DNA from: Gammaproteobacteria bacterium
GTDB taxonomy: Bacteria > Pseudomonadota > Gammaproteobacteria > SZUA-229
Length of the DNA stretch: 25,116 nucleotides
Direction of reading: 5' to 3'
Assembly: GCA_027858635.1 (NCBI GenBank)
Contig: JAQICG010000070.1
Span: forward strand, 1-25,116
Below are positions 1-7,014 of this stretch, piece by piece. The translations under genes were made by a program, and so were the position numbers. Each line of letters begins with the position of its first letter. Within the stretch, counting starts at the first letter, position 1. The notes under the pieces are model-generated. The model made no database searches, was not told where the DNA came from, and was given only the letters and a program-made list of their open reading frames with translations.

Positions 1-33
1 CGATTTTGAGGCGCATAGTTATTCTACGCAACG

Positions 34-132
34 AAAAATCGGGGGAATTTGGGCCGCTCTCCCACTTCCGCAGCCAATTCATCCTGAATCCGACAGCCTC
101 TTCGGTACAAATTCATACACAGCATGTATACT
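34..132 (-). other. Short leftward reading frame and hairpin at the window edge
   Basis: On the minus strand an ATG-initiated frame of about 32 codons ends at a stop around 34-36; its last residues read RPKFPRFFVA. Just beyond the stop lies an imperfect hairpin (GCGTAG...CTATGC, about 13-31). I do not recognise a protein family. The stretch lies where ratA often sits, divergent from smpB in gammaproteobacteria, but it does not read as RatA. It could be a fragment, a dispersed repeat or chance. Confidence 0.2.
127..132 (+). promoter_or_regulatory. Candidate -10 box of smpB
   Basis: TATACT matches the sigma-70 -10 consensus in 5 of 6 positions and would start a leader of roughly 35 nt before the smpB ATG at 173. 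No good TTGACA-like -35 box stands at the right distance, so this is a suggestion only. Confidence 0.3.
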
Positions 133-172
133 CTGTTTCGCACCGCCAACCCAATTTTTGTATTCAATAATC

Positions 173-646
173 ATGGCCAAAAAAAAGAAAGTCCCTTCCA
201 ACACCATCGCCCTCAATCGTAAGGCGCGGCATGATTTCTCTATAGAAGATAACTTTGAGGCCGGTATCGTACTCGAAGGCTGGGAAATTAAAAGTATTCG
301 CGAGGGCCGGGTACAGCTCAGCGAAAGCTATATCGTCGTTCATAAGAACGAGCTGATGTGGTACGGCGGCCATATTACCCCCCTGCTCTCAGCTTCGACC
401 CACATCAAACCCGACCCCACTCGCTCGCGCAAACTGCTGATGCATCGCCGTGAAATCGACCGTCTTATCGGTCAGATCGAACGCAAGGGCTACACCCTGC
501 TGCCGCTGGCGCTGTACTGGAAGCATGGTCGCGTCAAAATGGATATCGGTGTCGCCAAAGGCAAAAAAGCCCATGACAAACGTGCGGCTGATAAAGAACG
601 TGACTGGGATCGGGAAAAACAGCGCATGCTTAAAGGCAGTCGCTGA
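173..646 (+). CDS. smpB: SsrA-binding protein SmpB
   Basis: SmpB binds tmRNA (SsrA) and delivers it to stalled ribosomes for trans-translation in the cytoplasm. The 157-residue product has the family's usual length. It shows the conserved blocks NRKARHDF near the N-terminus, EAGIVLEGWEIKSIREG, the ASTHIKPDPTRSRKLL segment, and the C-terminal GVAKGKKAHDKR followed by a basic tail that enters the decoding centre. I chose the ATG at 173 because SmpB proteins begin M-x-K-K-K; an in-frame TTG at 158 would add five unconserved residues. No strong Shine-Dalgarno sequence is visible. No tmRNA gene lies beside it in this window. It converges on dnaQ. Confidence 0.97.
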   Translation: MAKKKKVPSNTIALNRKARHDFSIEDNFEAGIVLEGWEIKSIREGRVQLSESYIVVHKNELMWYGGHITPLLSASTHIKPDPTRSRKLLMHRREIDRLIGQIERKGYTLLPLALYWKHGRVKMDIGVAKGKKAHDKRAADKERDWDREKQRMLKGSR

Positions 647-817
647 GGTTCAGGCAACCATACGCGGGGACAGACCAGTGTGTCCGCCCTGCCCAGGTCG
701 GCGCAACCCTGAACAGGGTGAACACACAGGATTGTTTCTACGTTAATGGTGAAAGCGAGAAAGCCTTCTCTGCACTGAAGTGCTAGTCCATTTTTGCCTG
801 AAAGGTAATCTAATACG
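647..817. other. Convergent intergenic region with small hairpins
   Basis: The gap between smpB and dnaQ holds several short perfect hairpins: ggaca/tgtcc (668-685), accct/agggt (706-719), gagaa/ttctc (757-770) and gcact/agtgc (772-783). None is followed by a clear T-run on either strand, so I do not call an intrinsic terminator. No RNA gene is recognisable. Confidence 0.4.
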
Positions 818-1516
818 TCAGGAAGACGGCCAGAGTCCGGCCTCGCCGAGGTTATCGACAATCTCCTCATGGGCTTCGAGCTCGGCTTGAGTCGCCCTGA
901 CTACGCTCAGGCCTTCTCTATTTTTCGACAGACTACGCTGCTCGATCACTTCACCGGCATCGCTTGCTTCCTGCTCACTATCCAAAAGCAAATGAACCTG
1001 ACCACCGGTCATGCGCAGGTAGACTTCGGACAGAATCTCGGCATCAAGCAGGGCACCGTGGAGTTCGCGTTGCGTATTGTTCACATCGAAGTGCTTGCAC
1101 AGCGCATTCAGATTATTCTTCTGCCCCGGTCGCATTTTGCGCGCCATGACTAGTGTATCGATGACATTGCAGTAGGTTGAAATATCGCCCAATTGCGCAT
1201 CCACCTGACGCAGCTCGGAATCCAGAAAGCCCACATCGAAAGGCGCGTTGTGAATAATCAGTTCCGCGCCGCGGATATAATTCAGGAAATCTTGCACAAT
1301 ATCGGCGAAACGGGGCTTATCCTGTAAAAACTCGCTGGTAATGCCATGCACCTCCAGCGCACCCTCATCACTCTCCCGGTCGGGCTGCAAATACTGGTGG
1401 TAGTTATTGCCAGTCAGTTTACGCCCAATCAGTTCTACGCAGCCGATCTCGATGATGCGGTGGCCGAGACTGTGCTCCAGGCCGGTGGTTTCGGTATCCA
1501 GTACAATTTTTCTCAT
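818..1516 (-). CDS. dnaQ: DNA polymerase III epsilon subunit (3'-5' proofreading exonuclease)
   Basis: This is the proofreading subunit of the replicative polymerase core. The 232-residue protein has the DEDDh exonuclease motifs: ExoI DTETTGL at about residues 7-13, ExoII HNAPFDVGFLDSEL at about 90-103, and ExoIII HGALLDAEILSEVY, which supplies the general-base His and last Asp at about 155-168. After the catalytic domain, GGQVHLLL lies where E. coli epsilon has its beta-clamp-binding QTSMAF, followed by a flexible linker and a C-terminal segment ending GLWPSS, which aligns with the region that contacts the alpha subunit. It lies 34 nt downstream of rnhA on the same strand, a common gammaproteobacterial pairing (in E. 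coli the two are adjacent but divergent). Confidence 0.95.
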   Translation of the reverse strand: MRKIVLDTETTGLEHSLGHRIIEIGCVELIGRKLTGNNYHQYLQPDRESDEGALEVHGITSEFLQDKPRFADIVQDFLNYIRGAELIIHNAPFDVGFLDSELRQVDAQLGDISTYCNVIDTLVMARKMRPGQKNNLNALCKHFDVNNTQRELHGALLDAEILSEVYLRMTGGQVHLLLDSEQEASDAGEVIEQRSLSKNREGLSVVRATQAELEAHEEIVDNLGEAGLWPSS

Positions 1517-1550
1517 GGTCTATTTCTCATCAGCGGCAGTTTGCGCGTGG

Positions 1551-2012
1551 TCACAGTTCGGCCCGGATCTCGTCAATGGCCTGGTTAGCCAGGGCATCGG
1601 CAAGGTCGTTTCCTTCATTGAACGATTCCACGATCACGCAGATCCATTCAATCTCATGTTTTTGCGTGGCCGCATCCAGCCTTTGCCATAGATCGACGTT
1701 TTTGACAGGCTTTTTGGCGGCGGTTTTCCAGCCCCGCTTCTTCCAGTCTGGCATCCAGCTGGTAATGCCCTGAAGCACATATTTTGAATCGGTATAGAGC
1801 ACGACGTGGCAGGAGCGAGTCAGTGATTCCAGCGCCTTAATCGCCGCAGTTAGTTCCATGCGATTATTGGTGGTTTCCGATTCCGCGCCATACAGTTTTT
1901 TGTGGTGGCCGTTGTACTTCATACTCACCCCCCAGCCACCCGGGCCAGGGTTTCCGCGGCAGGCACCATCGGTATACACAATCACTGAGGTGTTGTTTTT
2001 ATCTTGCATCAT
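1551..2012 (-). CDS. rnhA: Ribonuclease HI with an altered catalytic-loop motif
   Basis: RNase HI cleaves the RNA strand of RNA-DNA hybrids (R-loops, primer remnants). The 153-residue protein has the family fold and length. The metal-binding carboxylates are present: D15 in YTDGACRGNPG, E53 in NNRMELTAAI, D75 in YTDSKYV and D139 in EGNDLADALANQA. The basic handle (MPDWKKRGWKTAAKKPVKN) is also intact. The oddity is in the loop before the last Asp, where nearly all RNases HI read VKGHxGH. Here residues 126-132 read VIVESFN, the same length, so the His equivalent to E. coli H124 is replaced by Glu. Two adjacent ATG codons (2012 and 2009) are possible starts. It is upstream of dnaQ and divergent from mltD. 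Confidence 0.93.
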   Translation of the reverse strand: MMQDKNNTSVIVYTDGACRGNPGPGGWGVSMKYNGHHKKLYGAESETTNNRMELTAAIKALESLTRSCHVVLYTDSKYVLQGITSWMPDWKKRGWKTAAKKPVKNVDLWQRLDAATQKHEIEWICVIVESFNEGNDLADALANQAIDEIRAEL

Positions 2013-2057
2013 TTCGTCATTCTATCCCGTAACATAAAAATTTTTCAGCTTAATGGA

Positions 2058-2063
2058 ATTATA
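2058..2063 (-). promoter_or_regulatory. Candidate -10 box of rnhA-dnaQ
   Basis: The minus strand reads a perfect TATAAT here, about 45 nt upstream of the rnhA start. A matching -35 is poor. It lies next to an oppositely directed TATACT at 2071-2076, so the divergent promoters of rnhA and mltD would be back to back. Confidence 0.4.
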
Positions 2064-2070
2064 CGTGCGT

Positions 2071-2076
2071 TATACT
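2071..2076 (+). promoter_or_regulatory. Candidate -10 box of mltD
   Basis: TATACT lies about 67 nt before the mltD ATG, in the short divergent gap with rnhA. The -35 is not convincing. Confidence 0.3.
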
Positions 2077-2142
2077 ACCCTTGCGAAACTGGTTTAAATA
2101 ATACAGATAAACACAAAGTCATTGATTTTATTAAAGGTAACC

Positions 2143-3792
2143 ATGCACACAAGAATTCTTCATTTTATTTCATTCCCTCTGCTCACCACTGTACTGACTG
2201 CCTGCCAGCTTGAGACCGTTAAACCAGAGGATACTTCAACCCATGTTAAGGCTGACAGCGCTCAAGCCGCTACCACCCCCGGCAATGAAGCTCCGGATTC
2301 TATTGACACCAATACGCTTGATTTTGAAGATTATGATGCAGCATTCAATGCCTTAGTTACGGCCAGCGAACCCCACGAAACAGTCTGGCAGCATGTGCGC
2401 GCCGGTTTCAAATTCGACACAGACTACGATCAGGAACTGATACAGGCTGAACTGGCATGGTACAGCAGCAATGAGGGCTACATGAACCGGGTGATGGAAC
2501 GCAGCGAGCCATTTCTGCACTACATTCTCAGCGAGGCCGAAAAGCTCGATCTGCCCACCGAGCTGGTCTTGCTGCCTATCGTGGAAAGCGCCTTTCAGCC
2601 CTTCGCCTATTCCCATGGCCGGGCTTCCGGCTTGTGGCAGTTCATCCCCTCTACCGGGCGCGCGTTCGGCTTAAGGCAGGACTGGTGGTACGATGGCCGC
2701 CGTGACATCCACGCCTCGACTCAGGCAGCGCTGCAATATTTATCCAATCTGAACAAAATGTTCGATGGCGACTGGCTGCTGGCTCTTGCCGCCTACAACT
2801 CCGGTCAGGGTACCGTCAGGAGGGCCATCAGAAAAAATGAGCGCCTGAACAAGCCCACCGATTTCTGGAATTTGGACCTGCCCCGGGAAACCCGCAGCTA
2901 TGTACCAAAAATGCTGGCACTCAAGGAGATTATCAATAATCCGCAGGACTACGGCATCAGCCTGCGCTGCATCCCTCACGTTCCGGGCTTCAAACTGGTC
3001 GATGTGGGCTCGCAGATCGACCTCGCCCTGGCGGCGGAGCTGGCGGATATAGGCCTGGATACACTTTATAACTATAATCCGGCTTTCAACCGCTGGTCGA
3101 CTCCTCCCGAGGGGCCCCACATGCTGCTGCTGCCCGCCGATGCCGCCGACACCTTAATTACTAATCTTAAAACCCTACCCGAAGAAGAGCGGGTTAGCTG
3201 GAAGCGTCACCGTATTAAATCCGGTGATACGCTGGGTCAAATTGCCCTCAATTACGACACCACCGTTAAACACCTGCGCAAGGTCAATCGCATTAAGGGT
3301 AACAACATTCGCGCTGGAAAATACCTGCTCATTCCGGTGGCCAGCCGCAACCTCAGCGCGTACACCCTCAGCGCCGATCAGCGTCTCAGCAGCAAAAAAA
3401 CCAGCGGTAGCGGCACCCGCATCAAGCATGTGATTGCACGGGGCGACAGCTTCTGGAAGCTCTCCAGAAAATATAATGCGAGCATGAAAGAGGTCGCCAA
3501 ATGGAACGGCATGGGACTGCGCGACCCGCTACGTGAAGGCCAGAGTATCGTGATCTGGACGGGCAGCGCACCGACTCAAGCTTTGAGCGCTCGGGGCAGC
3601 TCTGCCAACACCAAAAAGTCCATCTCCTATAAGGTGAGAAATGGTGATTCATTGTCCTATATTGCCCAGAGATACAATGTCAGCGTGAATGACCTGCACC
3701 GCTGGAATGATATCAAAGGCAAATATATACAGCCCGGTCAGCGTATCAAGGTTCACATCGACATTACCGAACAGAACAACGGTCGTGGTTAA
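2143..3792 (+). CDS. mltD: Membrane-bound lytic murein transglycosylase D (MltD) with three LysM domains
   Basis: MltD is an outer-membrane lipoprotein that cleaves peptidoglycan glycan strands to 1,6-anhydro products during wall turnover. The N-terminus is a lipoprotein signal peptide with lipobox VLTAC (lipidated Cys at residue 21). The SLT catalytic domain contains the family signature ESAFQPFAYSHGRASGLWQF with the catalytic Glu at residue 148, then ALAAYNSGQGTV. Three LysM peptidoglycan-binding repeats follow at about 357-400, 427-472 and 494-540, each opening with a K/R-x-G-D-(S/T) turn. E. coli MltD has two LysM domains. The ATG at 2143 is preceded by AAAGGT and gives the complete signal peptide; an upstream in-frame TTG at 2122 would add seven residues. 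In E. coli mltD is linked to rnhA/dnaQ through gloB; here gloB is absent. Confidence 0.95.
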   Translation: MHTRILHFISFPLLTTVLTACQLETVKPEDTSTHVKADSAQAATTPGNEAPDSIDTNTLDFEDYDAAFNALVTASEPHETVWQHVRAGFKFDTDYDQELIQAELAWYSSNEGYMNRVMERSEPFLHYILSEAEKLDLPTELVLLPIVESAFQPFAYSHGRASGLWQFIPSTGRAFGLRQDWWYDGRRDIHASTQAALQYLSNLNKMFDGDWLLALAAYNSGQGTVRRAIRKNERLNKPTDFWNLDLPRETRSYVPKMLALKEIINNPQDYGISLRCIPHVPGFKLVDVGSQIDLALAAELADIGLDTLYNYNPAFNRWSTPPEGPHMLLLPADAADTLITNLKTLPEEERVSWKRHRIKSGDTLGQIALNYDTTVKHLRKVNRIKGNNIRAGKYLLIPVASRNLSAYTLSADQRLSSKKTSGSGTRIKHVIARGDSFWKLSRKYNASMKEVAKWNGMGLRDPLREGQSIVIWTGSAPTQALSARGSSANTKKSISYKVRNGDSLSYIAQRYNVSVNDLHRWNDIKGKYIQPGQRIKVHIDITEQNNGRG

Positions 3793-3825
3793 CGCCGTCA
3801 ATCTCTATTTTTAGATAAAAAGGCA

Positions 3826-4154
3826 TTCACCGCAGAGCCGCAGAGAAAATCTTTTAATCTATTGTTAATAAACTATGTAGGTGCGAATTTATTATTCAGC
3901 ATGTCCTTATGCTTCTCCCCTGCGGGGCTAACGTGAAAAACTGTTCCAAACAGTTTTTTCGCGCCTACATAAAAATGTAAACCGCAAATAGATCACATAC
4001 ATTTATAACCAAAAAGGTTTTCTCAGCGGCTATTCCGGGCTTCCAGCCCTGCACCCTTCGGGCCAGCCTGCGGCTGTTCAAATTCATTCCATCCTTCGGT
4101 TCGTCAACGGTGCTTCCGTGCACCACTGCTCCAGAAAAATTTGTCTGCGGTGAA
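3826..4154. repeat. MITE-like element with terminal inverted repeats
   Basis: A perfect 11-bp inverted repeat (TTCACCGCAGA at 3826-3836, its complement at 4144-4154) bounds 329 bp without a reading frame. The match extends outward imperfectly: GATAAAA lies just outside both ends, 3-5 nt from the core. The left end continues as a second GCAGAG copy, the CACCGCAGAG-x-CGCAGAG type of repeat that I recall as common in bacterial intergenic DNA. The interior contains a nested inverted repeat (3874-3971) and further hairpins gggc/gccc (4037-4049) and ggtgc/gcacc (4109-4124). It has no transposase, so it would be non-autonomous or a folded-RNA type of repeat. No clear target duplication is seen. Confidence 0.6.
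3874..3971. repeat. Nested inverted repeat with internal hairpins
   Basis: TATGTAGGTGCGAA (3874-3887) pairs with 3958-3971 in 13 of 14 positions. Inside are cccc-tgc-gggg (3917-3927) and a perfect 10-bp hairpin AAAAACTGTT-cca-AACAGTTTTT (3936-3958). The last ends in a T-run on the plus strand and, being nearly symmetric, could terminate transcription from both convergent genes. Confidence 0.55.
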
Positions 4155-4166
4155 CGATTTTATCCT

Positions 4167-5549
4167 TTACTCCTGAACCCCGCCTTTGGTCATATTTTCC
4201 GGCGCCAGCAGTCGCTCTAACTCGGATCGGGGAATGTCGGTCATTTCACAGGCGACATCAATAACTGCGCGGCCTTGGGCGTAAGCCTGCTTGGCAATTT
4301 TCGCTCCCAGTTCGTAGCCGATAACACGGTTGAGCGCGGTCACCAGAATCGGATTTTTCGCCAGGGCGTTTTCGATATTTTTATGGTTAACGGTGAAGCC
4401 TGCAATCGCCTTGTCCGCCAGCAGGCGCGACGCGGATGCCAGCAGATCAATACTCTGTAACAGATCATAAGCCACCAGCGGCAGCATGACGTTTAACTGG
4501 AAATTACCCGACTGCCCGGCGATGGTGATCGAGGCATCGTTACCGATTACTTTGGCACAGACCATGGCCACCGCTTCAGGAATCACCGGGTTGACTTTTC
4601 CGGGCATGATGCTGCTGCCCGGCTGCAATGCCGGCAGAGCGATTTCGCCGATGCCAGCGAGCGGCCCGCTGTTCATCCAGCGCAGGTCGTTACAGATTTT
4701 CAGCAGACTGACCGCGACGGTTTTTAGCTGACCGCTCAATGACACCGCGGAGTCCTGTGAGCTCATGCTTTCAAAACGATTGTCGGCAACACCGAAGTCT
4801 AGTCTCGTCTGCTGTGCCAGAGCGTCCGCCACCAGTGCGCCAAAATTCTCGGGCGCATTGATGCCGGTACCCACGGCGGTGCCACCAAACGCCAATTTTT
4901 TCATTGCCGGGATGGCGTGCCGGACACGTTCGATTCCGCCGTGAATTTGCGCGCCCCAGCCACCCAGTTCCTGCCCCAGAGTGATAGGCATGGCATCCAT
5001 TAAATGTGTGCGCCCGGTGGTCACCACTTCGTCCAGCTCGGTCGCCCGGTTGTTGATCACGCTCTCCAGATGCCTCAGCGCGGGCAGCAGTCTTTCTTCG
5101 CAGGCGATGCTGGCGCTGACGTGAATCGCCGTGGGGATGACATCATTGGAGCTCTGGCTCATGTTGACGTGATCATTGGGATGCACATCGATATTGGCAT
5201 GCTGCGAGGCCAGATAGGCGATCACTTCATTGGCGTTCATGTTGGTGCTGGTGCCCGAGCCTGTCTGGAAAACATCGATGGGAAATTCCGCGTCCAGCTT
5301 GCCATCAATCAATTTCTGACAGATGCTGATGATGGAATGATAGCGTGCCTCATCCAGCCCGCCGATTTTATGATTGGCTTCGGCACAGGCCATTTTCACC
5401 CTGCCCAGCGCCTGCAGAAAAGCGCCCGGCATGGTCAGATTGCTGACCGGAAAATTATCCACTGCACGCTGCGTCTGCGCGCCATAGCAGGCGGTTTCCG
5501 GCATTTCCAGCTCGCCCATACTGTCTTTTACCGTGCGAGTTTTTGTCAT
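4167..5549 (-). CDS. fumC: Class II fumarate hydratase
   Basis: FumC interconverts fumarate and L-malate in the TCA cycle as an iron-independent, oxygen-stable cytoplasmic homotetramer. The product is 460 residues, the family's usual length. Visible motifs are TGSGTSTNMNANEV (substrate loop), HPNDHVNMSQSSND, GRTHLMDAMPITLGQE carrying the catalytic His near residue 180, and the lyase signature GSSIMPGKVNP near 310 with the catalytic Ser. I chose the ATG at 5549, which has GGAG seven nt upstream and gives the usual N-terminus (MTKTRTVKDSMG); the upstream in-frame ATG at 5561 has no ribosome-binding site. It is divergent from purB. PurB belongs to the same aspartase/fumarase superfamily. Confidence 0.96.
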   Translation of the reverse strand: MTKTRTVKDSMGELEMPETACYGAQTQRAVDNFPVSNLTMPGAFLQALGRVKMACAEANHKIGGLDEARYHSIISICQKLIDGKLDAEFPIDVFQTGSGTSTNMNANEVIAYLASQHANIDVHPNDHVNMSQSSNDVIPTAIHVSASIACEERLLPALRHLESVINNRATELDEVVTTGRTHLMDAMPITLGQELGGWGAQIHGGIERVRHAIPAMKKLAFGGTAVGTGINAPENFGALVADALAQQTRLDFGVADNRFESMSSQDSAVSLSGQLKTVAVSLLKICNDLRWMNSGPLAGIGEIALPALQPGSSIMPGKVNPVIPEAVAMVCAKVIGNDASITIAGQSGNFQLNVMLPLVAYDLLQSIDLLASASRLLADKAIAGFTVNHKNIENALAKNPILVTALNRVIGYELGAKIAKQAYAQGRAVIDVACEMTDIPRSELERLLAPENMTKGGVQE

Positions 5550-5582
5550 CGCGCTCTCCATTAATTCAAAACTTTATTGCTG

Positions 5583-5588
5583 TATAAT
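5583..5588 (+). promoter_or_regulatory. Candidate -10 box of the purB operon
   Basis: A perfect TATAAT in the divergent fumC-purB gap would start a leader of about 40 nt before purB. The -35 region is weak. A 7-bp inverted repeat GACTTTA/TAAAGTC (5593-5599 and 5608-5614) lies just downstream, across the expected transcription start, where a repressor site or a 5' hairpin could sit. Confidence 0.45.
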
Positions 5589-5634
5589 ACGCGACTTTAG
5601 CTATACATAAAGTCACAAAATCGGGATCCACACT

Positions 5635-7014
5635 ATGAGCCATACGATGGAATTAAATGCACTCACCGCCATCTCACCTGCTGACGGCCGTTACGGCAGC
5701 AAAACCGCCGAGCTACGCCCCCTGTTCAGCGAGTTTGGCCTGATCCATCACCGCGTACTGGTCGAAGTGCGCTGGTTACAGGCACTGGCCACGAATCCGG
5801 AGATCGCCGAAGTACCGGCTTTCGATAGCCACAGCAACAATCTGCTGAACAATATCGTCGATAACTTCAGTCTTGAAGATGCGCAGCGGGTTAAAAATAT
5901 CGAAGCCACGACCAACCATGATGTGAAAGCGGTCGAGTACTTTCTCAAGGAAAAAATCCAGGGCAACAAGACGCTCGAAGCGGTCTCAGAATTTTTTCAT
6001 TTTGCCTGCACTTCAGAAGACATCAACAATCTGTCATACGCGCTGATGCTAAAATCCGGCCGCGACACCATCATCATGCCCGCCATGGATGAAATCATCG
6101 ACAAGCTGAAAGCCATGTCCCACGAGTTTGCCGACCAGCCCATGCTCAGCCGTACCCACGGACAGACAGCATCGCCGACCACCGTCGGCAAGGAGCTCGC
6201 CAATGTCGTACACCGTTTGCGCCAGCAGCAGAAAATCACGGCCAGCGTTGACATGCTCGGCAAAATCAACGGCGCGGTCGGCAACTTTAACGCCCACTAC
6301 TGCGCCTACCCGGAAATCGACTGGCCGGTTTTTGCCGAAAGCTTTATCACCTCCATCGGCCTGAACATGAACCCCTACACCATCCAGATTGAGCCGCACG
6401 ATTACATGGCTGAACTGTTCGATGCTATCAGCCGCTTCAACACCATACTGATCGATTTATGCCGTGACCTCTGGGCCTATATCTCACTGGGTTATTTCAA
6501 GCAGAGAACCATCGCCGGTGAAGTCGGTTCGTCGACCATGCCGCACAAAGTTAACCCAATCGATTTCGAAAACGCCGAGGGCAACTTCGGCATCGCCAAT
6601 GCCCTGTTTGGCCACTTCGCCTCAAAGCTGCCGGTTTCACGCTGGCAGAGGGACCTGACCGACTCAACCGTGCTGCGCACGCTGGGCGTGGGTTTTGCCC
6701 ACAGCCTGATCGCCTACCAGTCGCTGAACAAAGGCCTGAACAAACTGGAAGTGAATGCCAAAAAAATCGATGAAGATCTTGAGAACAGCTGGGAAGTTCT
6801 GGCCGAACCGATCCAGACGGTGATGCGTCGTTATGGCATCGAAAACCCCTATGAAAAACTCAAGGAGATGACGCGCGGCAAAGGCATCAATCGTGAAGAC
6901 ATGCACAATTTCATCCAGACGCTGGAAATTCCCGAAGAAGCCCGTCAACGTCTTCTTGATTTAACACCACAGAACTATATTGGCAATGCCGAACATCAAG
7001 CCCGAAAAATTTAA
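5635..7014 (+). CDS. purB: Adenylosuccinate lyase
   Basis: PurB catalyses two fumarate-releasing steps in purine synthesis: SAICAR to AICAR and adenylosuccinate to AMP. The 459-residue protein is close to E. coli PurB throughout. It has DGRYG near the N-terminus, TTNHDVKAVEYFLKE, FACTSEDINNLSYALML, the catalytic-His motif SRTHGQTASPTTVGKE near residue 172, and the flexible signature loop GSSTMPHKVNPIDFENAEGN near 297-316 with the catalytic Ser. The ATG at 5635 or the one at 5644 (MELNAL, as in E. coli) may be used. It is the first gene of a rightward operon and its 3' end overlaps roxA by 29 nt. The fumarate it releases is the substrate of the neighbouring FumC. Confidence 0.96.
   Translation: MSHTMELNALTAISPADGRYGSKTAELRPLFSEFGLIHHRVLVEVRWLQALATNPEIAEVPAFDSHSNNLLNNIVDNFSLEDAQRVKNIEATTNHDVKAVEYFLKEKIQGNKTLEAVSEFFHFACTSEDINNLSYALMLKSGRDTIIMPAMDEIIDKLKAMSHEFADQPMLSRTHGQTASPTTVGKELANVVHRLRQQQKITASVDMLGKINGAVGNFNAHYCAYPEIDWPVFAESFITSIGLNMNPYTIQIEPHDYMAELFDAISRFNTILIDLCRDLWAYISLGYFKQRTIAGEVGSSTMPHKVNPIDFENAEGNFGIANALFGHFASKLPVSRWQRDLTDSTVLRTLGVGFAHSLIAYQSLNKGLNKLEVNAKKIDEDLENSWEVLAEPIQTVMRRYGIENPYEKLKEMTRGKGINREDMHNFIQTLEIPEEARQRLLDLTPQNYIGNAEHQARKI

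Larger units (their letters stand above)
3793..4166. other. Gene-free stretch between mltD and fumC, mostly repeat
   Basis: No coding sequence is supported. Nearly all of it is the inverted-repeat element at 3826-4154. No convincing terminator for either convergent gene lies outside that element; hairpins inside it may serve. Confidence 0.7.

Noticed and set aside
158..172. TTG start for smpB five codons upstream
   Set aside because: The ATG at 173 gives the family's usual M-x-K-K-K start.
706..783. Intrinsic terminator between smpB and dnaQ
   Set aside because: Several short hairpins are present but none is followed by a T-run on either strand.
5004..5564. A 186-codon plus-strand frame opposite fumC
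   Set aside because: It lies antisense to the strongly conserved FumC coding region and has no family resemblance.
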